64,000 nt of DNA, taken from NCBI RefSeq assembly GCF_049243985.1, contig NC_135369.1, forward strand, positions 26,086,765 through 26,150,764. Reading direction: 5' to 3'. Below, piece after piece: positions 1 through 10,386 of the stretch. The notes beneath the pieces were generated by a model, which was not told the DNA's origin, ran no database searches, and was given only the letters and a program-made list of their open reading frames with translations. How positions within the stretch are numbered: the stretch's first letter is position 1; every line of letters begins with the position of its first letter. Source of the DNA: Paroedura picta. Its lineage: Eukaryota > Chordata > Lepidosauria > Squamata > Gekkonidae. The translations under genes and the position numbers were made by a program.

Positions 1-137
1 CAGAAAGGAATGCTGGGCCTTGGGATCTCTGCAAAAGATGAAGAGAGGCAGCTTCGGCAGTGTGGTCATACCCTGTAAGAAGAGGGCCAACATGCCCAGC
101 TCTCCCCTTGAGCTTCCTCCTCTTCCCCCCTCTCCAG

Positions 138-925
138 GCCGCCTCCTGCACAGCCACTCGTACCGCCTCCCCGAGCCCTTTGCGGGCCTGACTGTGGTGC
201 TGGTGGGAGCTGGCCCATCCGGCGTGGACCTAGCGCTGCAGCTGTCTCCCGTGGCTGCTCGTGTGGTGCTCAGCCATCAGGGGCCGCCCGTGCGTGGGCT
301 GCCCGAAGATGTCCTGCAGGCGCCCCTGCTCTTGAAGGTGACGAAGGAGACGGTGGTGTTTGGGGACGGCTCGGCCCTGCAGCCTGATGTCTTGATTCTC
401 TGCACTGGCTACCGGTACCACTTTCCCTTCTTGCCCTTGGCCCAGCTGGGCTTGCAGGAGACGGACTACGGGCTGGGTCCCCTCTACCGCCACTTGCTCG
501 CCCCTCGACACCCTTCCCTGTTCTTTATTGGCCTCTGCCAGAAAATCTGCCCCTTCCCCCACTTCCACTGCCAGGTGCTGTTTGCGCTGGCAGTGCTCCG
601 AGGCCGCTGCCCCCTGCCTCCTGCAGCCGAGATGGAGGCTGACGCCCAGGGGCAGCTGGGCCGACACCTGCGGGAGGGGGGACTGGCTCGGCACTTCCTG
701 ATGCTCAAGGCTCAGCAGTGGAGCTATGCAGAGGAGCTGGCCCGGGTGGGAGGCTTCCCACCTTTACCGCCGGTGGTCCGGGAGATCTACGAAGCGACGA
801 GTGCCAGGCGGCTCCGCAACGTGGGCACCTACCGGGACACGAAGTACCGGCTGTTGGGCCCTGACGCTTGGGAAGTGGAATGGGATTCTGGCCCAGACCC
901 AGAAGGTGACGGAAGTGCAGAGTGA
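138..925 (+). CDS. Flavin-containing monooxygenase (FMO GS-OX-like), terminal coding exon
   Basis: Last coding exon of an FMO whose earlier exons lie left of the window. A pyrimidine-rich tract and AG at 136-137 mark the acceptor; the first two bases finish a split codon and 261 residues follow to the TGA at 923-925. The exon opens with a LHSHSYR stretch, then the NADPH-binding glycine motif GAGPSG inside VVLVGAGPSGVDLALQLS, and later LILCTGYRYHFPF, the ATGY-like motif of FMOs. Family members use FAD and NADPH to oxygenate soft N or S atoms of small molecules, usually at the ER or in the cytosol. The C-terminal half (FFIGLCQKICPFPHFHCQ, then a KYRLLG tail) matches the GS-OX-like branch of vertebrates better than mammalian FMO1-5, and no C-terminal membrane anchor is visible. 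Family call is firm; the exact ortholog is not. Confidence 0.86.
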
Positions 926-1136
926 AGGTCTTCCCCTGTGGACACTGGGAGTGCTGTACCCTCGGTTGGGGAGGAAGGACTTTTTTGTGGCTTCTCTCAG
1001 TGCCTAACTCTGGCCGTCGAGGGAGCTGGACTGAGAAGGATGAAGCTGAGAGAGAAAGCAGTAGCAAGTCTGGCTTAGAGGCTAACATAGGCACCACGGC
1101 AGTAGACGTTGGTGTGGGCAAAAGTGCAAAATATGC

Positions 1137-1142
1137 AATAAA
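1137..1142 (+). terminator. Poly(A) signal of the FMO-like gene
   Basis: AATAAA about 210 bp after the stop codon, followed by a GT-rich stretch, as expected for a cleavage and polyadenylation site. The 3' UTR would be about 230 bases. Confidence 0.7.
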
Positions 1143-1160
1143 TATATCTTTGTGGGGGTG

Positions 1161-2812
1161 GGTGAAAACCTTTTGACTGGGTGAGGTTAAAAGATAAAGG
1201 AGTAGGTCCCAATAACAGCACTTTTGCAGATCAGAATTAACAAAGTCCTGTTTAAGAATCCAGGGACAATCAACTCAAGCTGTATTTAATTTGCACAACA
1301 GATAGAAAACTGTTCCTAACAAACTAGCCAGCCCTAAGGTGCTTCAGTCAGATCAAGAATTGGTCTTGGTTTTTAAATTTACTCACTGCATGTGTACCCT
1401 GTTTTCTTTCCACTGGGGACTCGGTTAGGCTTATGGTTTTCTTCCCGCCTTCATTTGGTTCTCGTGACAATGCTGTGAGGTAGGTTAGGCAGAGAACATG
1501 GTTGGCCCAAGGTTACCCAGCAAGCTTTCATGATAGAGTACGGATTTGAACTCAGGTTTGTCAGATCTTTGTCTGACACTCTATATTGGGGGTGGAAAAC
1601 TATGGCTCTCCAGTTGTCCATGGACTACAGTTACCATGAGTGATCAGTCTGATGCCTCTAGAAAGCCCACAAACAGAACATGAGGGAAACATCCCTTCCC
1701 CATTGTTAACACCCACCCTTCTGGAAATGGTCTTGAGAAGTATACTGAGGTCTGGGAGAGCAAGAAAATAATATGCTGCACAATTGCATCCAAGCCGGGA
1801 CAAAGAACTGGTGTATAAGTGACTTCTGTGATTCCACTCAGGTCTATCCAGTGGAGCTTAGTCCTAGGAAAATGTTTTGACAATGGCAGAGAGAAGCTCC
1901 CAATACATTTAAGGTTGGGGGAGATATAGGATCCGTCCATGAGTTAATTTGCTTACATTTCAATCCACTCCTATTGCAAAAGGGTTTAAAGTAATTACTC
2001 AAGAACAATAAGAATTAATTCAAACAAGTTTTGAAAAATTGATCTTTATACATTTATTGGAACAGCAGACATGATAATGCATCATCATATGTCCTGTTAT
2101 CTTTGATCTGATGAAATCAAGTATATTTAAATGTTTTACAATTTTTAAAAGGGTATATATTTCTAGATGAGTGCAACTGTGCATTTTTGTCTCGTTTGAC
2201 TTCCACTGTAAAAATAGCGATTTTGATCAGCACAAAAGTACCTAAAACATGCCTTCTGCCTTTGAATTATTATTTCACACCATTTTTAACACCTGTATAT
2301 GGGCCTTAGTCACCTGGTGTGTGTTTGCTTTGATGTTATCTTTTGAATTTGAAAGATATTTCTCAGTATTTTTCCCCTCTAGCTGGGAAGAGATGCAGAA
2401 CTGACCACAAAATACTCTTGTTAAAAAAACAAAAAACTTTGCTGTGTCTGGATGTGTAATGCCTGACTTTAAAAACAACGGGGGAGTTAATTATTCTTAT
2501 ACCCCACCCTTCTCCATTGACCCGAGGTGGGTAACATCAATAGAAAAGTACAAATTAAATACATATACATCAATTTATACAATAACAATTACGTTTTAAA
2601 ATTGTTAACATTATTAAAATTACACTAAAACCGCCTATTCTACAATTTCATATCTTCAGGGTAAGGCAGATGTTAATTTGTGTGCGGTTGCTTCCTTGCT
2701 TGCTCCTATGCAGTAATACAGTTTCAAAGACACCTCTTGCACTGCTAAAATTAATGTGCTTAAAATCCCTTCTGAAGAATTTTATTGAAAATGGGAGAGG
2801 AATCCTGTTCTA
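1161..2812. other. Intergenic, no gene seen
   Basis: No exon-like coding stretch was found. It holds a MIR-like SINE (1430-1590), a weak half copy of the palindromic MITE (about 1590-1645, TCCATGGACTACAGTTACC), AT-rich sequence at 1930-2480 and a LINE 3'-tail-like stretch near 2485-2600. Confidence 0.5.
1430..1590 (-). repeat. MIR-like CORE-SINE fragment
   Basis: Reads on the minus strand like an old MIR-type SINE: on the plus strand it shows CTGTGAGGTAGGTTAGGCAG, then GGCCCAAGGTTACCCAGCAA and GGATTTGAACTCAGG, in the order seen in MIR core and tRNA head. It is diverged and probably old. Confidence 0.5.
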
Positions 2813-3067
2813 AGGAAGAGTTGATTTTTATATCCCTCTTTTCACTACCCAAAGGAGTCTCAAAATGGCTTACAATCGCCTTATCTTCCACAACAGACAC
2901 CCTGTGAGGTAGGTAGGGCTGAGAGCTCTGACAGAACTGCTCTGCAAGTACAACTCTAACAGAACTGACTGGCCCAAGGTCACCCAGTTGGCTGTATGTG
3001 GAGGAGGAGTAAGGAATCAAACTTGGTTCTCCAGATTAGAGGGTGCCACTCTTAACTACTACATCAA
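2813..3067 (-). repeat. tRNA-derived CORE-SINE (MIR-like), antisense
   Basis: Same family as the copies at 3797, 9998, 16289, 25985, 29370, 33697, 41590 and 44249. Shared blocks are AAGAGTTG at the tail, AGTCTCAAAATGGCTTACAA, CAACAGACACCCTGTGAGG, GGCCCAAGGTCACCCAG and the reverse of the tRNA B box (GGAATCAAAC). Confidence 0.75.
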
Positions 3068-3466
3068 CATGTAAATGTTTTTGAAACCCATGCCACCCAG
3101 CTTGGTGACTAGCCTGTCAGATCCATCATGAACAAAACTGAACAAAGGCAATCTTTAAAGTTTGGCTGCTACAAGGAAGGAAGCAGAAACAGATTCTCAG
3201 AAGTGGATCTGTAAATTACTGGTATTTCAACAGAGACATTTCATGAACTTTGGACCACCGTTTTTAGGTTTGCTTTGGCTTCCATATATACTTAAATGGT
3301 CAAACCACATATTACCCTGGTGCTCTATGGATCTACCAACATTTCCTGTCATAAGGAAATGCAGCCACTGGGAGAGAAGGCACAGCCAATTGGACTATAG
3401 CAGCAGCACTGAGGAAGGTGTCCTTTTCTACATTCATGCTATTGTTCTGAACAAGATGGACCCTCC

Positions 3467-3686
3467 TAGGGCTACCAACCTCCAGGTGGGGCCTGGAGTT
3501 CTCATGGGATTACAACTGATCTTCAACCTACAGAGATTAGTTCCCCTGAAGGAAATAGTTCCCTTGGCTAGGGAATTCTATAGAATAAAAACACCTACTG
3601 AGCTCTCTCCAGCAGGTCCAAGGGTCTGCTGTCTGCAAATTCCACCACCAGGAATTTTCCAAGCCTGGATGGAGTTGGCAACCCTA
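3467..3686. mobile_element. TA-flanked non-autonomous DNA element (GGGTTGCCA family)
   Basis: About 220 bp, bounded by TA-GGGCTACCAACC at the left and GTTGGCAACCC-TA at the right. The inside carries the family marker blocks CTCCAGGTGGGGCCTGGAG and AGAGATTAGTTCCCCTG. The TA at each end would fit a Tc1/mariner-type target duplication. Family name unknown to me. Confidence 0.6.
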
Positions 3687-3796
3687 CCTTTCATCTCACC
3701 TACACGTCCCCTCACAAGGCAAGCTAGCAATTATGACTGGGAAAATGGTGATAGGGCCCTTCTCCAGTAGGTGCAGGAGTCACGGTTCCCTTAGAA

Positions 3797-4072
3797 AGCC
3801 AGTTTGGTGTAGTGGTTAGGAGAGTGTACTTCTAATCTGGCGAGCTGAGTTCGATTCTGCACTCCCCACATACAGCCAGCTGGGTGACCTTGGGCTCGCC
3901 ACGGCACTGATAAAACTGTTCTGACCGAGCAGGAATATCAGGGCTCTCTCAGCCTCACCCACCTCACAGGGTGTCTGTTGTGGGGAGAGGAAAGGGAAGG
4001 CAAATGAAAGCCACTTTGAGACTCCTTCGGGTAGAGAAAAGCGGCATATAAGAACCAACTCCTCTTGTTTTT
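3797..4072 (+). repeat. tRNA-derived CORE-SINE (MIR-like), sense
   Basis: Near-complete copy: the head has an A-box-like TGGTGTAGTGGTTAGGAG and a B-box-like GAGTTCGATTCTGC, then the core GGTGACCTTGGGCTCGCC, and the tail CTTTGAGACTCCTTCGGGTA with AAGCGGCATATAAGAACC. The tRNA-like head belongs to the SINE, not to a tRNA gene. Confidence 0.8.
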
Positions 4073-4635
4073 CAATAACATCAGGCAGCCCATGGGGCTA
4101 ATGGGGGAACTGGATAAACTACCTTCTTGAAGAAGGGGCCAGTCATATTTTGAAGAACAGTCAACCTTCTGGCCACTGGTTGTATGTGTTCTCCCTCCCC
4201 AACAATTTCTCAAAGTTAGGCTGTTTAAGCCTGGATAGAGACCACAATGTCTGACCTGAATACCACATGTCAAATCTCCAGTAAGTGGGACAGAGAGATA
4301 CTCTGCACTAACTTAGAGACACAATATAATCTGTGTTTGTTTTGAACAATTTTATTGTTATTTGATCTTGCGATGGCCGATGGCCTAGTGCAATAAAGTT
4401 TGACTGACTGGAGGCCCAATATGATACCAGAGTTCAAACTGTCATCAAGCCTGAATCACTCATAAACTCTTTATTAAACTGCCTACGTCTTCCCTTCACC
4501 ATCAGCCTGTCTATGTCCCTAACGTCCGCCAGGCCAACAAAGCACAAGGTCATTCACTCTGGATGAAGCCCAAAGCATTCTGTCTCCTCCTATAGAGAGC
4601 TGTGTTTTTGGTACCCTGCTTTTTACTACCTGGAG
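4073..4635. other. Intergenic, no gene seen
   Basis: No coding or RNA gene was recognised. Reading frames here are short and lack family features. Confidence 0.4.
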
Positions 4636-4950
4636 CAGTGGTCCCCAACCACCTGGCCACGAAGGCTTCGGCACAGGGCCACAGCTCCCTCTCCCCGCCC
4701 CCCCCCCCTGCAGTGAGAAACTTCCCAGACCACAAGCAAATCAGCCGCCAAAGCGGCCGATTAGCTTGCGGCCCGGCAAACTTCTTTCTGCGGGGGGGGG
4801 GGCGTGGCTGCCAGCCAAATGTGCATGTGTGGCAGGTCCGCATATGCCATGCATGCGCGTTTGCGAATGGGCTGCCGCATATGCGCGGCGCCCGGATCGC
4901 CCTCTCCCCCACCAGTCTGCAGCGCGGCTCCCGGAGCCCCCTCCCAAAAA
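4636..4950 (-). mobile_element. hAT-type non-autonomous element, one end missing
   Basis: Begins with the terminal sequence CAGTGGTCCCCAACCAC and then matches, in reverse order, the complete element at 35428-35753: a C-rich run, CAGTGAGAAACTTCCCAG, CAAATCAGCCGCC, GGCGGGGG-like G run and the CGCATGCG-rich block. The opposite terminus is not found before the next repeat, so this copy is truncated or recombined. Confidence 0.65.
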
Positions 4951-5272
4951 AAGCAGCCCTTTTCTCAGGGGGGACTAATCTTGGTTGTTCGGAGATTGAT
5001 TGTAAGAGCAGAACTCACTGGTGGGTGCCATCTGGGAACTGGGCAACCCTACAATCCTAGCATGCAGAGCAGCAGAGGCCCAGCAAAAACAAGTCCTTGA
5101 TGGGGAGAAACATCCCATGAAAGGAGTTCTTCTTTTCCACCAGGCTGCTGAAGGTGGCCTAATACCAGGGTAGAAAGCTTACATGAAAGGATGTAGGGGG
5201 AAATTACTATAACTCCACAGAAGAATATAAAAATAAGAATATGGGAACCTGAGGGAGGCTGGGCTAAAGTGC

Positions 5273-5274
<2 letters not shown>

Positions 5275-5342
<68 letters not shown>
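5275..5342. repeat. Compound microsatellite (TG)n-(AG)n
   Basis: About 17 TG units followed by about 13 AG units, nearly perfect. Confidence 0.95.
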
Positions 5343-5449
5343 TGTTGTTTGGGATGGAAAATTGTAATGGCCTGTGGGCACATGCTCTATGATCAATCAA
5401 AGTGGTGGATGCAGCTGTGAAATCAAGCGGTGAATAACACTGGGCCGGA

Positions 5450-5985
5450 ATGCAATGTTAGGCATGAACCGAATATGGAAGAGTCAGGATATCAGCCTTA
5501 ATACAAAGTGCCGGCTAGTCAACAACATTGTTTTCCCCATAACAACCTATGGATGCGAAAGCTGGACCCTGAAGAAGGAAGACAGGAGGAGAACAGGTGC
5601 TTTTGAAGTATGGTGTTGGAGACGAATGCTGCGAATACCATGGACAGCCAAAGTTACCAACAATATAGTTTCAGAGAGGAGCAAACCAACTATGTCATTA
5701 AAAACATATTTAGCCAAAACATATTTTGGCTAAAGCTCACTTACTTTTGACACATCAAGCGATCAAACTCGCTAGAAAAATCATTAATGCTCGGCATGGT
5801 CAGCGGCAAAAGGAAAAGTGATCGCCAAAGGATCCGCTGGCTCAACACAATCAAATCCAAATACAGAAATGACCATGAACCAACTAAAAGAAGCAGTCAG
5901 AGACAGGGGCGCATGGCGAAGACTTCCCTATAGAATCGCGAGGGTCGGACATGACTGAATGGATGACATCATCATCATCATGGGC
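5450..5985 (+). mobile_element. LINE fragment, RTE/Vingi-like C-terminal reverse transcriptase region
   Basis: The frame at 5455-5733 contains YGCESWTLKKEDRRR and FEVWCWRRMLRIPWTAK, a hallmark stretch of BovB/RTE and Vingi-like LINEs. After a break the following DNA still encodes SLEKSLMLG and KRKSDRQRIRWL-like words typical of the same C terminus. It ends in a short ATC repeat at 5968-5980. It is a dead 3' fragment. Confidence 0.75.
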
Positions 5986-6214
5986 ACGGGCAAAAAGCTT
6001 TTAATCATCCTGCCCTGGTGTTAACAGCTGTGTGAATCTCTTCCTTCAGCCAGGAAGCCGTGCATTTGATGGGAAGCCTCATTACCCCCCCCCCCCAGAA
6101 ATCCCCTGCCCTCTCTCCCGGGCTGAGTATCCTGATTGTTTTATAGATCCTTTTCTGCAGTAACATCTGCCTTGACTAGTAGGACACCAGCTGGCCCTAG
6201 AACTTCTAGTTATA

Positions 6215-7243
6215 TTAAAACTGGGCTGGCCCACTAGCTGATGCCTCTTTTAAGTCTGGCGCCTCGATGCATGACAGAGCCTCAAAGGCAGGAGTGGGCA
6301 AGGTGGGTTGGCGCTGTGCCCCCTGAGACAGGGAGAGCTGTTCTGACCCGCCGGCATGGTGGGCATGGGTGCCCTGGCCCAGAAAGAGGTGTTCTATTGT
6401 CACCAAGTTTTGGAAGGTCTCTGTGGCAAAGTAATATGCCAAAGGATCCAGAGTAGCATTGGCACAGGCCAGGAGCAGGGCCCAGCGGTACGCCATGTCC
6501 TGGTGATCCGTATCCAACTCTTTCACTTGGTAGCAGAGAACCACCAAGTGGTACGGCAAGAAGCAGCCCAGGAAGATGGCCAGGTTGGTGGCCACCATGT
6601 GCTGGATCTTGGCACCATTGACTAGCTTCATCAGGACAACCGAGCTCTGGTGTACGGCCCGCAACAGGCTGCAAGAGCAAGTCACCATGATGACCAAGGG
6701 CAAGGCAAAGCTAAGCACCATGGCACCAGAGATGCGGGGCTCCATGATGTACCGAGGGCGGTAGTCGAAGCAGAGTGTGTCGTTTCTATTCTCCATCTTC
6801 CCTGTAAAGTAGGGAATGGTGCCCAGGAAGCTCATGGCCCAGACGCCTGCACAGATGTACCTGGATTTTTGGCGAAAGGCCCGGGCCCAGGTGTGGAGTG
6901 GAAAGCACACTGCCATGCAGCGGTCCCAGCTGATGCAGGTCAACAGGAAGATGCTGCTGTACATGTTGAACAGGAGTATCAGCCCTGCCATTTCACAGAC
7001 CCCTGGGGACAGCTGAGGCTTCTGGCCGTAATAATATGCCCTCAGGGGCAGTGACGCCAGCAGCAACAGGTCAGACACTGCCAGGTTCTTCATGTAGATG
7101 ATGGTGATGGACCGGAGAGCCCCTCTGAAGAAGATCCACAGCGCAATGAGGTTCAGGGGGAGGCCAACCACGAAGAGCAGCGAGTAGGCGCCCACGAAGG
7201 CCACGTCGACCGCCCTGTTGCCCTTGGTGTCAGTGGAGTTCAT
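6215..7243 (-). CDS. Class A GPCR, LPAR5-like (lipid/purinergic delta branch)
   Basis: Intact single-exon frame of 342 residues for a seven-helix plasma-membrane receptor. Visible class A marks: glycosylation site NST at residue 2; N31 in TM1 (VVGLPLNLIALW); D58 in TM2 (NLAVSDLLLL); C83 at the top of TM3 with a partner Cys in loop 2 (DTLCFDYRP); DRC at 107-109 in place of DRY; CFLPYH in TM6; DPLAYYF in TM7. NMYSSIFLL and LLACANATLDPLAYYF resemble LPAR5, with weaker likeness to GPR35, so a lysophospholipid or similar ligand and G-protein coupling are inferred. The frame stays open to an ATG at 7412-7414, but I chose the ATG at 7241-7243 because the extra 57 residues look non-coding and an acceptor-like TCTGTAG lies just before it, so a 5' UTR intron is likely. 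Stop TAA at 6215-6217. Confidence 0.85.
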   Translation of the reverse strand: MNSTDTKGNRAVDVAFVGAYSLLFVVGLPLNLIALWIFFRGALRSITIIYMKNLAVSDLLLLASLPLRAYYYGQKPQLSPGVCEMAGLILLFNMYSSIFLLTCISWDRCMAVCFPLHTWARAFRQKSRYICAGVWAMSFLGTIPYFTGKMENRNDTLCFDYRPRYIMEPRISGAMVLSFALPLVIMVTCSCSLLRAVHQSSVVLMKLVNGAKIQHMVATNLAIFLGCFLPYHLVVLCYQVKELDTDHQDMAYRWALLLACANATLDPLAYYFATETFQNLVTIEHLFLGQGTHAHHAGGSEQLSLSQGAQRQPTLPTPAFEALSCIEAPDLKEASASGPAQF

Positions 7244-8137
7244 CTTTCTACAGATGCGCCTCACTTTGAGGGTGTTGCCGGGAGGGTTCAGATATTTGCT
7301 GACCATCTGTTGTCTGCTTGCTTGGGGAAAGAAGGATGCAGAGGAGTGAGATGCGTTGCTAAGCAAGGTTAGCGTTTCTGGGGCTAGGTGCTTCCTTTGA
7401 CAAATATTTTCCATCCCTGAGTGATAACATCAGATGGGGCTGATTAGCTCTATGCGTTTGGGGCTTGAGCAGCACATCGAGTCCTTTTGCTTGTCACATA
7501 ACCCGGACCCTGTGCAAACTCCTCATGAGTGCCAGAGAGGCTTGTCCCATTTGTGGTCCTGGGGAAATCTCCTTCTCTTCCCAGGAGAGAGGTTGCCTGA
7601 AGATTAGCAATCTCTTTGCCTTCTGAGCCCCTTTTGATCCTTTTCTAAAAGTCCCAGCCCAGGGAGCTCGGCCTCCAAGTCAGTGGAAACTTTGTGACTT
7701 TGCTGGGTAAAGTCACCAGCAGCTGATCTACAGAGTAGCAACCACAGATGGTTAATGGAAAGCTCAAGCCGGTAGCTCTCCCAGCCCCCTCCCGCCCTGC
7801 TGAAGGACTTGCACAATGCAGTGTGCGTGTGTGTGTGCGTGTGTAAAGGGGGTAGAAAAGCAAGGGGCTCAAAAGCCAAGAATGGAGGCAGTCTTCAAGG
7901 GCAGCCCCATATGGAGACATTACTAGGCATATCTGACTTTGGCCACTGCATAGAGAGAGGCACTAAGGATGGGTACTGTAGAATCCAGGACACCCTCCCC
8001 ACACACACAGACACACTTACCTCTTCTCTGATCTCTTCAGTCAACAGTATTTTCAAGGCCAACCCACCTTCCTGCAATCTTCCATCTTATCTCCTCATCC
8101 ACAAGGCATGAGACCTCTCAGTTTGGCCCAACCTTAC
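7244..8137. other. 5' flank of the GPCR gene, no other gene seen
   Basis: Probably holds the untranslated first exon and promoter of the GPCR, not pinned down. A short GT microsatellite lies at about 7820-7845. No other coding signal. Confidence 0.4.
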
Positions 8138-8359
8138 TAGGGTTGCCATCCTCCAGGTGGGGCTTGGAAATCTCCCGGAATAACAACTGAACTCCGGACT
8201 ACAGAGATCAGTTCCCCTGGAGAAAATGGCAACTTTGGGGGGTGGCCTCTATGGCATTGTTCCCTGCAGAGGCCCTTCTCCTCTCCAAACCCCAACCTCT
8301 CCAGGAGGCTCCATGCCCTAAATCTGCACGCATTCCCCAACCCAGAGCTGGCAACCCTA
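8138..8359. mobile_element. TA-flanked GGGTTGCCA-family element
   Basis: About 222 bp between TA-GGGTTGCCATCC and GCTGGCAACCC-TA, with AGAGATCAGTTCCCCTGGAG inside. Best-preserved termini of this family in the window. Confidence 0.65.
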
Positions 8360-8871
8360 GCTGCAGGTGCAAGTATTCTGGCTGCAATTCCTGCCGCCAG
8401 CCTCCCCTCCTCCTTTGCTTATAACTTGAGACCTGCCTTGTAATTCAGCAAGCGAGAGGCAGCATAAGTACAATCTAGTAAATAAAGAAACTTACTTTGC
8501 ATAAGACGGGCTTTGCATCCCAAGATACCCGCACAAACTAGAACATGACGGGCTCACAAAAGTGTGAAGGCAGCACTATTTGCTTGCTCAACTGCAGCCC
8601 GTGAAGTCCTGCTTCCTGCCTTACAAGAGAGCTCAGCCCTTGGTAGCTAACTGCACGCATAGGAAACAATGCCACTGGGGTGAGGAAGGAAACCAGTTGC
8701 ATTTTCGATAAACTCTGTGCACCCGCGGTGGGACAAGCCTCCCTGGCAGAGCGCTCAGCTCCACGATAGGCAGGCCAAGGGAGAGGATGGCTTGAGAACG
8801 AGGACCAAGGGAGGGCTCTGAGGCCTCCTCTTTGTAGGGACCAGCTCAGCAGAGGGCAGGTGCATAAGGTA

Positions 8872-9165
8872 GGGTTGCCATCCCCCAGGTGGGGGTGGGA
8901 GATCTCCCAGAAATAGAACTGATTTCCAGATAAGGTTGCCAGGCCTAACCAGCTCCACCCTCAGATCTCCAGGTATTTCTGAGCCATGAACATCCTGGAT
9001 GACCAACTGCAAGGTGTATCACAGCTGATTGAATCACGTCCCTTGAGGGAAGTGGCAACTCCCCAGGGTGGCATCACCACCCTCTCCCTCTCCTCCCCCC
9101 AAATTCTGCCATCCTCATGGCACAACATCTGCAGGATTTGCCCAAATCAGAGCTGGCAACCCTCA
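8872..9165. mobile_element. Composite of two GGGTTGCCA-family copies
   Basis: One copy starts at TAGGGTTGCCATCC (about 8873) and is cut into near 8936 by a second start (AAGGTTGCCAGGCC). The right end GCTGGCAACCC is at 9151-9161. It looks like one copy inserted into another. Confidence 0.5.
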
Positions 9166-9482
9166 TACTATCACCAGTTTCATGACTCATGTTATCTTCA
9201 CTCCTCCTTCCTGCATGCACTCCTTTTCTGCCAAAAAATACCAGGCTTCCTGTCATGTTTCCTAGTCCTATCCCTCGGTGAGGCTCTACGATTCTTGTCG
9301 CTGGCTGATGAGTCGCGTGGCTGAGTGGCATCAACTGCTAGGTCAGAACAATGATTTATCTGGTCCAGCAGCATCCCAAGTCTTCCTATAGACACCCAGA
9401 GGGTTTGGAAAGCCCCAAAACGGGTACTGAGGCAAAAGTCTGTTGCCGTTGCTGCCCCTCTGCAAGTGGCATGTGTTCTGTC

Positions 9483-9998
9483 TCAGAATACGGAGGTGCT
9501 GCTAGTAGCCACTGATGGGTCCACCCGAGATGAATGTGTCTAATCCCCCTTTAAAGCCTTTAAAACTAATTGTCATTGCTACATTCTGTGACTGCAGATT
9601 CCAGATGTGCACTACACAGTACGAAGGATCGCTTCCCTTTTTGTTTGTCCTGAACCCATTACCCATTAACTTCATTGGATGCCCCCAAGATCTTGGGAGA
9701 AAAAAAGTGTTATCTGCTTTCTGCAAAGAATGCATTGCTTTATAGCCTCTGTCATGTCCCTTAATAATCCCACCCCCTAAACCAGGGGTAGTCAAACTGC
9801 GGCCCTCCAGATGTCCATGGACTACAATTCCCACGAGCCCCTGCCAGCGAATGCGCTGGCAGGGGCTCGTGGGAATTATAGTCCATGGACATCTGGAGGG
9901 CCGCAGTTTGACTACCCCTGCCCTAAACTAACCAGCTTCATACTCTTTAGCTTTTCTTCACGGGGAAGCCGCTCCAATACTTTGGTGGTTTCAGTTGT
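9483..9998 (+). mobile_element. CR1-like LINE 3' fragment split by a MITE
   Basis: Repeat-like text on both sides of MITE A (9783-9920) reads as one unit: GTCTAATCCCCCTTTAAAGC at the left, CAGCTTCATACTCTTTAGC and GGGGAAGCCGCTCC at the right. Related phrases occur at 22780-22960 and 50700-50815. Clade assignment to CR1 is tentative. Confidence 0.45.
9783..9920. mobile_element. Palindromic hAT-type MITE, copy A
   Basis: 138 bp, nearly perfect palindrome from CAGGGGTAGTCAAACTGCGG to its inverse. Flanked by an 8-bp direct repeat CCCTAAAC (9775-9782 and 9921-9928), the hAT signature. It can fold into one long hairpin. Confidence 0.9.
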
Positions 9999-10262
9999 AG
10001 AAGAAGAGTTGGGTTTTATACCCCGCTTTTTACTTCTGAAGGAGCCTCAAAGCGGCTTCCAATCGCCTTCGGTTCCTCTCCCCACAACAGACACCCTGTG
10101 AGGTAGATGAGGCTGAGAGAGTTTCCGACAGGACTGCTTGGTCAGAACTGGGCTGTGACAAGCCCAAAGTCACAGCGCTGGCTGCACATGGAGGAGCAGG
10201 GAATCAAGCCCAGTTCGCCAGATTAGAAGTAGCTGCTGTCAACTACTATACCACACTGGCCC
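9998..10262 (-). repeat. tRNA-derived CORE-SINE, antisense
   Basis: Contains GAAGAAGAGTTGGGTTTTAT at the tail, AGCCTCAAAGCGGCTTCCAA, CAACAGACACCCTGTGAGG and the reversed B box GGAATCAAGCC. Abuts the CR1-like fragment. Confidence 0.75.
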
Positions 10263-10386
10263 ATAAAAGTTGCCCTTTTCTGCTGCCTTCCCAGATCTAT
10301 AATATCCTTTTTAATTTAGGTCTTTATTTAGATATTTATATCCCACTCCAATGAGACCCCTATCAAAGCCTTCCAGACCCAAAGCT

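Noticed and set aside
3162-3770. 202-residue open frame on plus
   Set aside because: Its second half is the transposon at 3467-3686 and the rest shows no domain or splice context.
3797-3870. tRNA-like sequences with A and B boxes (also at 12240, 29370, 33700, 44250, 61573)
   Set aside because: Each is the head of a SINE with a core and tail behind it, and none folds as a full tRNA by eye.
7244-7414. Upstream ATG for the GPCR at 7412-7414
   Set aside because: It would add 57 residues with no receptor-like features, and an acceptor-like site lies just ahead of the chosen start.
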